Assembly (NCBI RefSeq): GCF_000472385.1
Contig: NZ_AWZU01000064.1
Location: 238-36,466, forward strand
DNA: 36,229 bases
Origin: Bradyrhizobium sp. ARR65
Lineage (GTDB): Bacteria; Pseudomonadota; Alphaproteobacteria; Rhizobiales; Xanthobacteraceae
Direction of reading: 5' to 3'
The notes under the pieces are model-generated. The model saw nothing but the letters and a program-made list of their open reading frames with translations, was not told where the DNA came from and did no database searches. Position numbers and translations under genes: made by a program. Of this stretch, positions 17,235 through 25,718 are shown piece after piece; the first letter of the stretch is position 1; each line of letters opens with the position of its first letter.

Positions 17235-18365
17235 TCAGAGCGGGGTCGGACTTGTCCGCCCCGCTCCTTCCTTGCGCAGCAGGCTACTGCGGATCAGCCG
17301 TTGCGCTGGCGCTTCGAAATAGCGGTAGGTCGCGTGTGAGGCGAGCAGCGTCGGCAATACGAAAGCCGCCCAGAACAGGTGACTGTAGTAAGGGATCGGC
17401 TGCTGCGCGTGCGCGAAGTAAAGCGCAATCGCGAGCTGAATCGGAAAGTGCAGCAGGTAACAGGAATAGGTCATGTTACCGGCTGTTTTGAGTAGCCGCT
17501 CGAGGCGGGCCGGCAACGTGATCGGCGCCGAGAGGCAAAACAGCAGGACCGGCGTGTAGGCGAGCAGTAGCACCCAGTCGACGATCCCGATGGAGAGGCT
17601 GAGGATCGCCGTCGCAATCGGAAGCGCGATGACGGCGCCGAGCGCGGTCAACTCGATGGCCCGCTTCTGAGACGCATGTGCCACAAAACGCCGGCTAATC
17701 GCGGCGAGGCCGCCGGCATAGAAAAAAGCAAGACAGGCGGCGACCTGAGTGCCGCCGTTCACGCAGGCGAGGACGACGACCAGGTTGAACAGCGGCGACT
17801 TGGTCACGAAGCGCAGCGTCAGGAAGAAGGCGGCATAGACCAGCACCTCGACCGACACCGACCAGATCGGTGCGTTGAAGCTGTCGCTGCGCTGCGGCGT
17901 CCAGTCGCTCGCCATGAAAAGCTGTGCGATGAAGTGCGGCAGGTCATTGTTCTGGGCGACGAAGAAGACGCCGGTCAGGCGATGATAGAGCGGCTGCAGC
18001 AATGCGACCAACAGCAGCGTGGCCAAATGAAGCGGGTAGAGCCGCGACAGGCGGAACACGAAGAACACCCAGCCGCCGATGGTGCTATCTGAGATCGTGT
18101 CGCGATACTTCCAGAAGAAGATGAAGCCGCTGATGCACCAGAAGATCCAGACGCCGTACCTGCCCGCGTCATAGAGCGGAAAGAACACGCCGTAGAATGG
18201 CAGCTCACTCCTGACGAGGCCGACGGGGTTGCTGCCGACGAAGGCAAAATGCTGGTAGTGCCAAAGCAGCACCGCAAACGTCGCAAGGAAGCGCAGCCCT
18301 TCGAGCCCCAGAAGCTTGTCCGTGCCCGGCTTGTCCGCGCCCGGCAATGTCGATCTTTTGAACAT
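17235..18365 (-). CDS. Acyltransferase family 3 membrane protein
   Basis: The 376-residue protein has about ten hydrophobic segments and the family opening LGLEGLRFLATFAVLLWHYQH, with the conserved His in LLWHY. Further family features are WCISGFIFFWKY and FRLSRLYPLHLATLLL (the R-x-x-R-x-x-P motif). Members move acyl groups, often acetyl, onto surface polysaccharides, lipid A or exported sugars across the inner membrane. AGAGAAGA before the ATG is the ribosome-binding site. A truncated SGNH hydrolase lies just upstream on the same strand; SGNH proteins are frequent partners of this family. Confidence 0.88.
   Translation of the reverse strand: MFKRSTLPGADKPGTDKLLGLEGLRFLATFAVLLWHYQHFAFVGSNPVGLVRSELPFYGVFFPLYDAGRYGVWIFWCISGFIFFWKYRDTISDSTIGGWVFFVFRLSRLYPLHLATLLLVALLQPLYHRLTGVFFVAQNNDLPHFIAQLFMASDWTPQRSDSFNAPIWSVSVEVLVYAAFFLTLRFVTKSPLFNLVVVLACVNGGTQVAACLAFFYAGGLAAISRRFVAHASQKRAIELTALGAVIALPIATAILSLSIGIVDWVLLLAYTPVLLFCLSAPITLPARLERLLKTAGNMTYSCYLLHFPIQLAIALYFAHAQQPIPYYSHLFWAAFVLPTLLASHATYRYFEAPAQRLIRSSLLRKEGAGRTSPTPL
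17238..17266 (+). terminator. Hairpin terminator between converging genes
   Basis: GAGCGGGGTCGGAC pairs with GTCCGCCCCGCTC, a 13-bp stem with one bulged T and almost no loop. It lies 65 bases past the MetE-like gene and inside the last codons of the converging acyltransferase gene, so it may act on both strands. Confidence 0.6.
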
Positions 18366-18466
18366 TCTTCTCTAGTGCCGGTTAACCGTGCCCATGCGCA
18401 CCGCGAAGCCAGCCTAATCGGCGCGGATGAACAATTCTCTTAAAGCCCCCGCGGCGGTACCCATCG

Positions 18467-18914
18467 TCAGCCGCAGGCGGCGGCTACGCCCTCCATCACC
18501 TCCTGCTCCCACGCCCGGTAGCCTTTGGCGCTGAAATGGACGCCGTCGAGCGTGAATGGCGCGGACATCTCGGACAACGGCAGGAAGCTCGCTCCGGTTC
18601 GCGTCGCGATCTCCGGCAGGGTGGAGCGGAGGCTGCGGATCGTGGCCATGATCTGCTTTTCCATGTCCGGCGTCAGCCGCTGCCGGACCTCGACGGGTGG
18701 GATTTCGACGCTGAAAAGCGCGATAGCTCGCGGAGCAGGGCTTCATAGCGCGCCGCAAACACTTGCTTGTCCACCGGCGCCGGTGTCAGGGCATCTTTGG
18801 TGCCGAGCGACACGACGATGGCAAAGGCTCGCTTGTCGGCCAGCGCGGGAGCGAGCCAGCCGCCGAGATCGCTGGTCGTCGAGGCGCCGTTGAGCCCAGC
18901 ATTGACGATGCCAT
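18467..18914 (-). pseudogene. Truncated, frameshifted SGNH/GDSL hydrolase
   Basis: Read from 18914 down, one frame gives GIVNAGLNGASTTSDLGGW and continues to RYEALLRELSRF. A neighbouring frame then gives FSVEIPPVEVRQRLTPDMEK and ends with LDGVHFSAKGYRAWEQEV, where D-G-V-H is the catalytic Asp-x-x-His of SGNH hydrolases. The switch lies near 18712-18720, a one-base indel. A stop codon lies three codons upstream of the first piece and no nucleophile (GDS) block is found, so the 5' part is lost. Such esterases deacetylate glycans and often accompany acyltransferase 3 genes, here the next gene downstream. Confidence 0.6.
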
Positions 18915-19222
18915 GAGTTCACACCCGCTTCCCAGCGTGGAAAGAACAGCATGCCTCAATCGGGAAGGCGCTATCCACGGTAGGCGCAACACGGCTCCGC
19001 GGAGCGCGGCCTGGATGATGCATTGAATTTTTGCAACAAGCGTATCAGCGCGCATTCAGTTCTCGGAACGGAGGCGGTGGCCGGCCCCGGCGCGTGCGAT
19101 CGTGGAATCGAGCTGGTCTTAGAGCCGGGCGAGTGTCCCGATTGGCAATGCCGTCGTGATCTAAAGTGCTCAACTTGGATCTCGCCCGTCAAAAGCTGGC
19201 GCTTCTTGGCTGCGTAAGAAAC

Positions 19223-19355
19223 GTATCTTTTAAGCGCGCTAGAGGCGCCGATCTCGATCAAGCGGATCGCGTTCGCCTACGAGAACGGTTGCGAGGGTTT
19301 CTGGATGCTGCGCTGGATGCACGCAGCTGAGATCGGCGTCGAGGCGGTACTTCCG
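19223..19355 (+). mobile_element. IS110-family transposase remnant
   Basis: In one plus-strand frame the translation reads KRIAFAYENGCEGFWMLRWM then HAAEIGVEA (about 19260-19346). This matches the IS110 transposase block YEAGRDGFWLxRWLxxxGIEx in spacing and most residues. Flanking sequence does not continue the family (the following VIHP/DRLD region is missing). It is therefore a short fragment, ending near 19350 where the patatin sequence proper begins on the other strand. The identification is by memory of the family motif. Confidence 0.5.
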
Positions 19356-20676
19356 TTGAGGGGGACGGTTCTAATTTTTGTATCCGACTTTCCAAATCGG
19401 CCAATCGGCGTCCGACCTCCGGAACTCCGATCGTGGGTGTTTCTCCGATAATGATTCTCAGCCCATTATCATCCAGTTGTTTATCCCACTCCCGCAGATA
19501 CCTTTGATATGCCTCTTTCGCTGTTCGCTCGCCGTGTTTCCAGCCCTTCCTTAGGTTCTCATGGGACCAATCGAAGTTTATCTTGCTGTCCACCCTTATC
19601 TCGACGATCGTACCATTCCACTTCTCGCGACCAGGCGTACGGTTATCCTCCGCGACGTGATATTTGAATAATCTGACGTCATCTTCGCCGACTGTCGCCG
19701 CGAACAACTGGCATAGGTTCGCCAAGCTGTCGTGCAAATCTTTTGGCTCGCGAATTTGTTGAGCATCCACGATCCTGCTGATCCAGATTTCGTCCAAATC
19801 TCTATGATCAGCTAGCAAATTCTCAAAATTCACCGTGTCGACCAGGGCGCCTTCACAGTAGGTGTCACCGTCGATAGCTACGGTTTGCTCGACGAAAGGC
19901 AGCGCCGAACAAGCGCACAGACTTGCGGCATCGATGTCTTTATATTGGTCCAACTTATTCGAAAAGAGTTGAAGTCCCCTTTGTCCGGTGAGCCTCCAGG
20001 CGTTGTGGTAGATATATGGCTGTCGATCGTCGTATAGTTTTTCAAAATCGATGGCTTTCAGGAAGTTGCTGTTTGGATAGTAAATTTTGGAAACTCCGCT
20101 GACGTCCGATCGATACATGAGTGATGCCAAAAGGCGAACGAACGGATTCACAGCCAGAACGTGATTGAGGACCCACTGATTCACGTCTCCCGGATCCGTC
20201 CAGTTCTTCGGGTCACGGAAGAACGATATGGTGTGCCGAACGGATTCCATGATGGCCGCCGGCAACACAAGATTCTCGTAACTCGCTCGTTCGGTCAAAA
20301 AGCTCCACATAGCTTTGCTGTTCCCGAACCAATCCGGGCCGAAGACGGTGTTGATTGGGAAACGCGAATAGGATGCATCGTCACGAAACACGCTGTTGCG
20401 AAAGAATTCGTAGCTTCTGTCAGCGCGGGAGCGACCATCTTCTTTGTCGAACTGATTGTAGACAATGCCAACCCACGCTCCGATGCATGACAGTGCCCAT
20501 ACGTCGAACTCTATTTCGTGGCCGTTAGCGTCCTTCTTTCCTTCCAGGAATTTTAGGACACCCAGATGTAAACCTGCCGCCGGGCCGCCTCCAGCAAGCG
20601 CAATTGCTCTTTTTGGTTTCTTCTTCGAGGTTCGCTGCTCTGTCTGTGCGCCCTGCGTGCTCCTTCCGTTGGTCAT
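19258..20676 (-). CDS. Atypical patatin-like protein (Cys/Glu at dyad positions)
   Basis: The 472-residue protein has the patatin glycine loop ALAGGGPAAGLHLGVL (residues 27-41). The usual G-x-S-x-G nucleophile elbow reads L-S-C64-I-G, putting Cys where Ser normally sits. The usual D-G-G/A reads E275-G-A in DTYCEGALVDT, putting Glu for Asp. The surrounding CSALPFVEQTVAIDG is classic patatin. It may be a Cys-nucleophile hydrolase, an inactive binder, or a distinct subfamily. The last 26 residues (RRSQLRASS...RRRTRSA) are Arg/Ser-rich and lie antisense to the IS110 remnant, so the native C-terminus was probably replaced. GC is lower than in the flanks. GAGG before the ATG is the ribosome-binding site. 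Confidence 0.78.
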   Translation of the reverse strand: MTNGRSTQGAQTEQRTSKKKPKRAIALAGGGPAAGLHLGVLKFLEGKKDANGHEIEFDVWALSCIGAWVGIVYNQFDKEDGRSRADRSYEFFRNSVFRDDASYSRFPINTVFGPDWFGNSKAMWSFLTERASYENLVLPAAIMESVRHTISFFRDPKNWTDPGDVNQWVLNHVLAVNPFVRLLASLMYRSDVSGVSKIYYPNSNFLKAIDFEKLYDDRQPYIYHNAWRLTGQRGLQLFSNKLDQYKDIDAASLCACSALPFVEQTVAIDGDTYCEGALVDTVNFENLLADHRDLDEIWISRIVDAQQIREPKDLHDSLANLCQLFAATVGEDDVRLFKYHVAEDNRTPGREKWNGTIVEIRVDSKINFDWSHENLRKGWKHGERTAKEAYQRYLREWDKQLDDNGLRIIIGETPTIGVPEVGRRLADLESRIQKLEPSPSTEVPPRRRSQLRASSAASRNPRNRSRRRTRSA

Positions 20677-20703
20677 ATGAACCTCGACGCATTACAGAGG
20701 AGA

Positions 20704-20726
20704 CGGCTCCCTCTTTGAGGGAGCCG
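20704..20726 (-). promoter_or_regulatory. Hairpin in the 5' region of the patatin gene
   Basis: A perfect 10-bp stem, CGGCTCCCTC with GAGGGAGCCG, and a three-base loop lies 28 bases upstream of the patatin start. It could be a terminator for transcription arriving from upstream or a structure in the mRNA leader. No T run follows on the minus strand. Confidence 0.45.
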
Positions 20727-21390
20727 AGTATGCATGTGATCCAGTTGGCGGCCGTTACCGCGCTTGCGACAAGTTACTCTTGCATGGTCCACAACTCAAC
20801 CAGGTGGCGCGGTCGTTTGCTCCCTTCTCTGCTGATTTGGTATGGGCCACGTTTTTTGGACTGCCAGAGGCGATGCAGAAGGAGCGCAAAATCGAGTAGA
20901 GCGATCCGATCTCCAGCAAAGTCCGCATAATGATCTTCCGTCCGAAATGCGCGCATGACCGGATGTATCAAGGGCGCGGTATCGGGTTGGCTCTGGTGTG
21001 GCGAGATGAAGCGCGATTCGCAGCGCGGCAGTTCTGGGCCGGGATACGTCGTCTCATCTTAGTCGAGGCGACGGGAATACATTAGAAAGCGGCGGGTTGC
21101 CCGGATCAGCCAATTGAACATGTAGCACTATGGCCGCCTTAAGTTCGCCAGCAGAACAGGGGCGCGTTAGCGATGCCGTGGCGGGAGCAATGTGAATGGC
21201 ATGTCGCATTCAGCGGCCCCGGCGCTCGGCTGCCAGGCGCACCACGGCTCCTCAGTCGCGGCCGAGGCGGTGGGAAAGGGTGGGAGCCATGGGCAACCAC
21301 CGTTAGCCAGCTTGCTTTGCACAGTTGGGCAGGATGTGTTAGCGATTAATGAATCCATGCGGCTGCCCACTTTTGTGTCCCAACTGACCG
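20727..21390 (+). other. Gap without a convincing gene
   Basis: A minus-strand frame at 20774-20971 (ending LVELWTMQE) has some protein character, including FAGDRIALLDFALLLHRLW, but no ribosome-binding site or known domain. It may be a remnant. Nothing else is supported; the promoter of the HTH-methyltransferase gene is presumably near the right end. Confidence 0.4.
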
Positions 21391-22743
21391 ATGCGAAACG
21401 ACGAGATTCTGGTCCAGATTTCGGACTTCTGCCGCCAGGCCGACATGGCGGAATCGACGTTCGGGCGCCGGGCCGTCAATGACGGCAAGCTGGTGCATCG
21501 GCTGCGCGAGGGCAAACGCATCACCATCGACACGCTGGAGCGGATCCAGTCCTATATCGCGGCTTCCACCGGCGGCCCGCCACCTCCGCGCGGTCTTAAG
21601 GTCCCGCCGGAGAAGCGGGATCCACGCAGCAATTTCCGCTTTTTCGAGAACCGGCAGAAGTACCTGCTGTTCGTTCACACCTGCAGCGAAAAGCGGGTGA
21701 TTGCCGACCGGATCGCGCTGGAGCTTTCCGCCATCCACCCGCGCCCACCAGCGCTGCGGGTGTTCGATGCGGGCATGGGCGATGGCACCGTCCTGGCGCG
21801 CGTGCTCCGAGCGATGCACAGCCGTTTCCCCCATATGCCTTTTTATGTGGCAGGCAAGGAGCTTAGCCTGGAGGACGTCCGGCTGACCCTGGACAAAGTG
21901 CCGGACCGCCTATTCGAGCATCCGGCGAGCATTTTCGTCTTCACGAACATGAACTATGCCGAGGCGCCCTGGCTCACTCCGGCCTCGCCGGCGGTCGCGG
22001 CCAGTATGATCTGGCACGAAGTGCCCCTGCGGGGCGCCTCTTCAGGCGAATTCGAGGCCCAGATCGCCGATTTGCGCAGCTTTCTGGACCTGAACTGGCG
22101 TGCCAGCGTCAGTCCCCGTACCGGCATGCCGGTCTATGAGAGGCCTGTGGCGCTTGTGCTCTATCGCGAGGATCACCGCTTCCTGCTCGATTCCGTCATC
22201 CCGCGCGCGGGCCGCACCGAAGCCAATTTCGACCTCGTCATCGCCTCTCAGCCCTACCGGGCCAAATCTTCTGTGAATTTTCGCGCCAAGCGGATCATCG
22301 CGCCGCTTGCGCGGGCATTGCGGCCGGGCGGCCGATTGATTGGGATCCATTCCCACGGTCAGGATCCCGGCATGGAAATCATCCAGGCGGTCTGGCCGGG
22401 AGAAAATCCTTTCTCCGTGAGCCGGCATGAGCTGCTCAGGGCCGTCAAATATGAGCTGGGCTCGGTGGGACGCGACCTTAATTTTAACGCTTATGCCGAC
22501 AATCGTTCGATCTTCAGATATGATATGGAGGCTCTGCCCAATGAGATCACCGGTCCGATTGGGACCTCGACGGCCTTTGCAGCCTGGAATGCCGCAGTGT
22601 ATGTCGCTCAGATCGAGGAGGACCGGCTGACTGAAATGGACCAAAGCGGCCTAGCACTCGATGCCGCCAGAGAAGTTTTGCGCAAGTACAACGGGCTCTG
22701 GTTCTACGACGAATCCTACGTCATCTCGCGCCGGCGGGACTGA
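21391..22743 (+). CDS. HTH domain fused to a SAM-dependent methyltransferase-like domain
   Basis: The 450-residue protein begins with a helix-turn-helix-like region (residues about 7-56) containing STFGRRAVNDGKLVHRLREG, the pattern of HTH regulators found beside metK in rhizobia. After a proline-rich linker (GGPPPPRG, 61-68) a Rossmann methyltransferase-like domain follows, with motif I VFDAGMGDG at 124-132 and a late PGGRLIGIHSHG strand. It may bind SAM and act as a sensor-regulator, or methylate an unknown target. It stands 57 bases upstream of metK on the same strand, which ties it to SAM supply. The upstream sequence has no clear ribosome-binding site, so the start is tentative. Confidence 0.75.
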   Translation: MRNDEILVQISDFCRQADMAESTFGRRAVNDGKLVHRLREGKRITIDTLERIQSYIAASTGGPPPPRGLKVPPEKRDPRSNFRFFENRQKYLLFVHTCSEKRVIADRIALELSAIHPRPPALRVFDAGMGDGTVLARVLRAMHSRFPHMPFYVAGKELSLEDVRLTLDKVPDRLFEHPASIFVFTNMNYAEAPWLTPASPAVAASMIWHEVPLRGASSGEFEAQIADLRSFLDLNWRASVSPRTGMPVYERPVALVLYREDHRFLLDSVIPRAGRTEANFDLVIASQPYRAKSSVNFRAKRIIAPLARALRPGGRLIGIHSHGQDPGMEIIQAVWPGENPFSVSRHELLRAVKYELGSVGRDLNFNAYADNRSIFRYDMEALPNEITGPIGTSTAFAAWNAAVYVAQIEEDRLTEMDQSGLALDAAREVLRKYNGLWFYDESYVISRRRD

Positions 22744-22767
22744 CACTCCAATACAGTTTCGAAACCA

Positions 22768-22783
22768 CCGCCGTGTCAGGCGG
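22768..22783 (+). promoter_or_regulatory. Short hairpin just upstream of metK
   Basis: CCGCC and GGCGG form a 5-bp stem with a six-base loop, ending 17 bases before the metK ATG and just ahead of its GGGGA ribosome-binding site. It does not match the SAM-II or SAM/SAH riboswitch patterns I know. It may be a simple mRNA structure. Confidence 0.3.
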
Positions 22784-22800
22784 AAAAATGGGGAAGCTTG

Positions 22801-23997
22801 ATGCGTGCGTCTTATCTGTTCACCAGCGAGTCGGTTTCCGAGGGGCATCCGGACAAGGTTTGCGACCGGATTTCCGATGAAATCGTGGATCTGTTCTACC
22901 GCGAGGGCCCGAAGGCGGGCATCGACCCCTGGGCGATCCGGGCCGCCTGCGAAACGCTTGCCACCACCAACAAGGTGGTGATCGCGGGCGAGACGCGCGG
23001 TCCGAAATCCGTCACCAACGACCAGATCGAAAGCGTGGTGCGTAGCGCAATCAAGGATATCGGCTACGAGCAGGAAGGCTTTCACTGGCAGAAATGCGAC
23101 ATCGAGATCCTGTTGCATCCGCAATCGGCCGACATCGCCCAAGGCGTCGATGCCAATCAGCCTGGCGCGGCCAAGGAAGAAGGCGCGGGCGACCAGGGCA
23201 TCATGTTCGGTTATGCCTGCAACGAGACGCCGGATCTCATGCCAGCGCCGATCTTCTATGCCCACAAGATCCTGCGCCTCATCTCGGAGGCCCGTCACTC
23301 CGGTCGCGAGAAGGTGCTGGGACCGGACTCCAAGAGCCAGGTCACCGTGGAATATGAGAACGGCAAGCCGGTGCGGGTGCGCGAGATCGTGGTCTCGCAC
23401 CAACATCTCGACGAGGACATGACCTCTGCGCAGGTGCGCGAGTGCGTCGAGCCTTACGTGCGCGAGGCGCTGCCGAAGGAATGGATCAACGGCAAGACCA
23501 TCTGGCACATCAATCCGACCGGTAAGTTCTTTATCGGCGGTCCCGACGGCGACACCGGCCTTACCGGCCGCAAGATCATCGTCGACACCTACGGCGGCGC
23601 GGCTCCGCATGGCGGCGGCGCGTTCTCTGGCAAGGACCCGACCAAGGTGGACCGCTCCGCGGCCTATGCGGCGCGCTATCTCGCCAAGAACATCGTCGCC
23701 GCAGGTCTCGCCGACCGCTGCACGCTGCAGCTCGCTTACGCCATCGGCGTGGCGCGGCCGCTGTCGATTTATATCGACACCCACGGCACCGGAAAGGTGC
23801 CGGAGGACAAGCTCGAGAAGGCGGCGGCGCAAGTGATGGATCTGACCCCGCGCGGCATCCGCAGCCATCTCGACCTCAACCGGCCGATCTATGCGCGCAC
23901 TTCCGCTTACGGCCATTTCGGCCGCACGCCGGACAACGAGGGCGGCTTCTCCTGGGAGAAGACCGATCTCGTGGAGCCGTTCAAGCGCGCGGTGTAA
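22801..23997 (+). CDS. metK: S-adenosylmethionine synthetase
   Basis: The 398-residue cytoplasmic enzyme makes SAM from methionine and ATP. Signatures are GHPDK (15-19) near the N-terminus, the ATP-binding GAGDQGIMFGYA, and the C-terminal phosphate-loop GGGAFSGKDPTKVDRS. The length is normal. An in-frame TTG lies directly upstream, but the ATG at 22801 after GGGGAAGC is preferred. It is followed by a repeat region and then ahcY, so SAM synthesis and clearance of its by-product are encoded together. The upstream gene is the HTH-methyltransferase fusion. Confidence 0.97.
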   Translation: MRASYLFTSESVSEGHPDKVCDRISDEIVDLFYREGPKAGIDPWAIRAACETLATTNKVVIAGETRGPKSVTNDQIESVVRSAIKDIGYEQEGFHWQKCDIEILLHPQSADIAQGVDANQPGAAKEEGAGDQGIMFGYACNETPDLMPAPIFYAHKILRLISEARHSGREKVLGPDSKSQVTVEYENGKPVRVREIVVSHQHLDEDMTSAQVRECVEPYVREALPKEWINGKTIWHINPTGKFFIGGPDGDTGLTGRKIIVDTYGGAAPHGGGAFSGKDPTKVDRSAAYAARYLAKNIVAAGLADRCTLQLAYAIGVARPLSIYIDTHGTGKVPEDKLEKAAAQVMDLTPRGIRSHLDLNRPIYARTSAYGHFGRTPDNEGGFSWEKTDLVEPFKRAV

Positions 23998-24000
23998 TTG

Positions 24001-24175
24001 TCTCACCCCTCCCCGCTTTGCGGGGAGGGTCGCTCGCGACCGGGTCCGCGCAAAGCGCGGCCCGATGACAGGCTCCGCGAGCGGGTGAGGGGGAGCTTGC
24101 GCATATGACGCTCTCGGAAATTGGCGCAAAAACGCCCCTCACCACACCCTCTTCCCGCGGTCGCGGGGGAGAGGC
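24001..24175 (+). repeat. REP-like palindromic cluster between metK and ahcY
   Basis: Several GC-rich hairpins follow one another: CCCTCCCCGC-TTT-GCGGGGAGGG (24007-24029), CCGCGC-AAA-GCGCGG (24046-24060), and an imperfect CCTCTTCCCGCG with CGCGGGGGAGAGG (24149-24174). CTCACCC near the start pairs with GGGTGAG further on. This is the look of dispersed repeats in Bradyrhizobium. The first hairpin lies ten bases past the metK stop and could terminate or protect the transcript. Confidence 0.6.
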
Positions 24176-24244
24176 AGATACTGCCACAAAGGCTTCAGCC
24201 TGCTTTGCTACTAACACGCTAGATTCACCCATCAGGAACAACAC

Positions 24245-25669
24245 ATGACCGTCGCCGCCAAGAAGCCCGACTTCAACGACTACATCGTCAAGGACATTTC
24301 GCTCGCCGAATTCGGCCGCAAGGAGATCTCGCTGGCCGAGACCGAGATGCCCGGCCTGATGGCGACGCGCGAGGAGTTCGGCCCCAAGCAGCCGCTCAAG
24401 GGCGCGCGCATCGCCGGCTCCCTGCACATGACCATCCAGACCGCAGTGCTGATCGAGACGCTCGCTGCGTTAGGGGCCGACATCCGCTGGGTCTCCTGCA
24501 ACATCTATTCGACCCAGGACCATGCGGCGGCGGCGATTGCCGCGCGCGGAATTCCGGTGTTCGCGGTGAAGGGCGAAACGCTCACCGAATATTGGGACTA
24601 CACTGCAAAGCTGTTAGACTGGCACGGCGGCGGCACGCCCAACATGATCCTCGATGACGGCGGCGATGCCACCATGCTGGTGCATGCTGGCTATCGCGCC
24701 GAACAGGGCGATACCGCGTTCCTCGACAAGCCGGCTTCCGAAGAAGAGGAGATCTTCTACGCGCTGATTAAGCGCCTCTTGAAGGAAAAGCCGAAGGGCT
24801 GGTTCGCCGAGATCGCTGGGAATATCAAGGGCGTCTCCGAGGAGACGACCACGGGCGTGCACCGTCTCTATGAGATGGAGAAGAAAGGCACGCTCCTGTT
24901 CCCCGCGATTAACGTGAACGACAGCGTGACCAAGTCGAAGTTCGACAATCTCTATGGTTGCCGCGAGTCGCTGGTGGACGGCATTCGCCGCGGCACCGAC
25001 GTGATGATGTCGGGCAAGGTCGCGATGGTCGCAGGCTTCGGCGATGTGGGCAAGGGCTCGGCGGCTTCGCTCCGCCAGGCCGGCTGCCGCGTCATGGTCT
25101 CCGAGATCGACCCGATCTGCGCGCTGCAGGCTGCCATGGAGGGCTACGAGGTCGTCACGATGGAAGATGCTGCGCCGCGCGCCGACATCTTTGTCACCGC
25201 GACCGGCAACAAGGACATCATCACCATCGAGCACATGCGAGCGATGAAGGACCGCGCCATCGTCTGCAACATCGGCCACTTTGACAATGAGATCCAGGTG
25301 GCAAGCTTGCGCAACATGAAGTGGACCAACATCAAACCGCAGGTCGACGAGATCACCTTCCCCGATGGCAAGCGCATGATCCTGTTGTCCGAGGGCCGGC
25401 TGGTCAATCTCGGCAACGCCATGGGCCATCCCTCCTTCGTAATGTCCGCTTCCTTCACCAACCAGACGCTGGCGCAGATCGAACTGTTCGCAAACCAAGG
25501 CAAGTACGAGAAGAAGGTCTACGTGCTGCCGAAGACGCTGGACGAGAAGGTGGCGCGGCTGCACCTTGCCAAGATCGGCGTCAAGCTGACCGAGCTGCGC
25601 AAGGATCAGGCGGACTATATCGGCGTCAAGCCGGAAGGCCCGTACAAGTCGGATCATTACCGGTACTGA
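24245..25669 (+). CDS. ahcY: S-adenosylhomocysteinase
   Basis: The 474-residue cytoplasmic enzyme splits S-adenosylhomocysteine into adenosine and homocysteine, which keeps SAM methyltransferases running. The NAD-binding motif is GFGDVGKG at 264-271. Other signatures are SCNIYSTQDHAAAAIA near the N-terminal third, VNDSVTKSKFDNLYGCRESL, and the C-terminus KSDHYRY that reaches the partner subunit's NAD site. It includes the roughly 40-residue insertion of bacterial forms, which explains the length. It lies 247 bases after metK, with a strong hairpin terminator behind it. Confidence 0.97.
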   Translation: MTVAAKKPDFNDYIVKDISLAEFGRKEISLAETEMPGLMATREEFGPKQPLKGARIAGSLHMTIQTAVLIETLAALGADIRWVSCNIYSTQDHAAAAIAARGIPVFAVKGETLTEYWDYTAKLLDWHGGGTPNMILDDGGDATMLVHAGYRAEQGDTAFLDKPASEEEEIFYALIKRLLKEKPKGWFAEIAGNIKGVSEETTTGVHRLYEMEKKGTLLFPAINVNDSVTKSKFDNLYGCRESLVDGIRRGTDVMMSGKVAMVAGFGDVGKGSAASLRQAGCRVMVSEIDPICALQAAMEGYEVVTMEDAAPRADIFVTATGNKDIITIEHMRAMKDRAIVCNIGHFDNEIQVASLRNMKWTNIKPQVDEITFPDGKRMILLSEGRLVNLGNAMGHPSFVMSASFTNQTLAQIELFANQGKYEKKVYVLPKTLDEKVARLHLAKIGVKLTELRKDQADYIGVKPEGPYKSDHYRY

Positions 25670-25697
25670 GTAGGGCGCCTTTTCGTTGCTTTCGTGG

Positions 25698-25718
25698 TGG
25701 CCGGGTTCGTCCCGGCCA
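25698..25718 (+). terminator. Hairpin terminator after ahcY
   Basis: TGGCCGGG and CCCGGCCA form a perfect 8-bp stem with the five-base loop TTCGT, followed by TCTGCGTTTTGG. It lies 28 bases after the ahcY stop. Confidence 0.6.

Noticed and set aside
22744..22800. SAM or SAH riboswitch upstream of metK
   Set aside because: Only 57 bases separate the genes, and the small CCGCC/GGCGG hairpin lacks the conserved core of SAM-II or SAM/SAH riboswitches.
22651..24129. Long minus-strand frame (492 codons) opposite metK
   Set aside because: High GC makes long antisense frames; the product has no domain and the plus strand encodes MetK.
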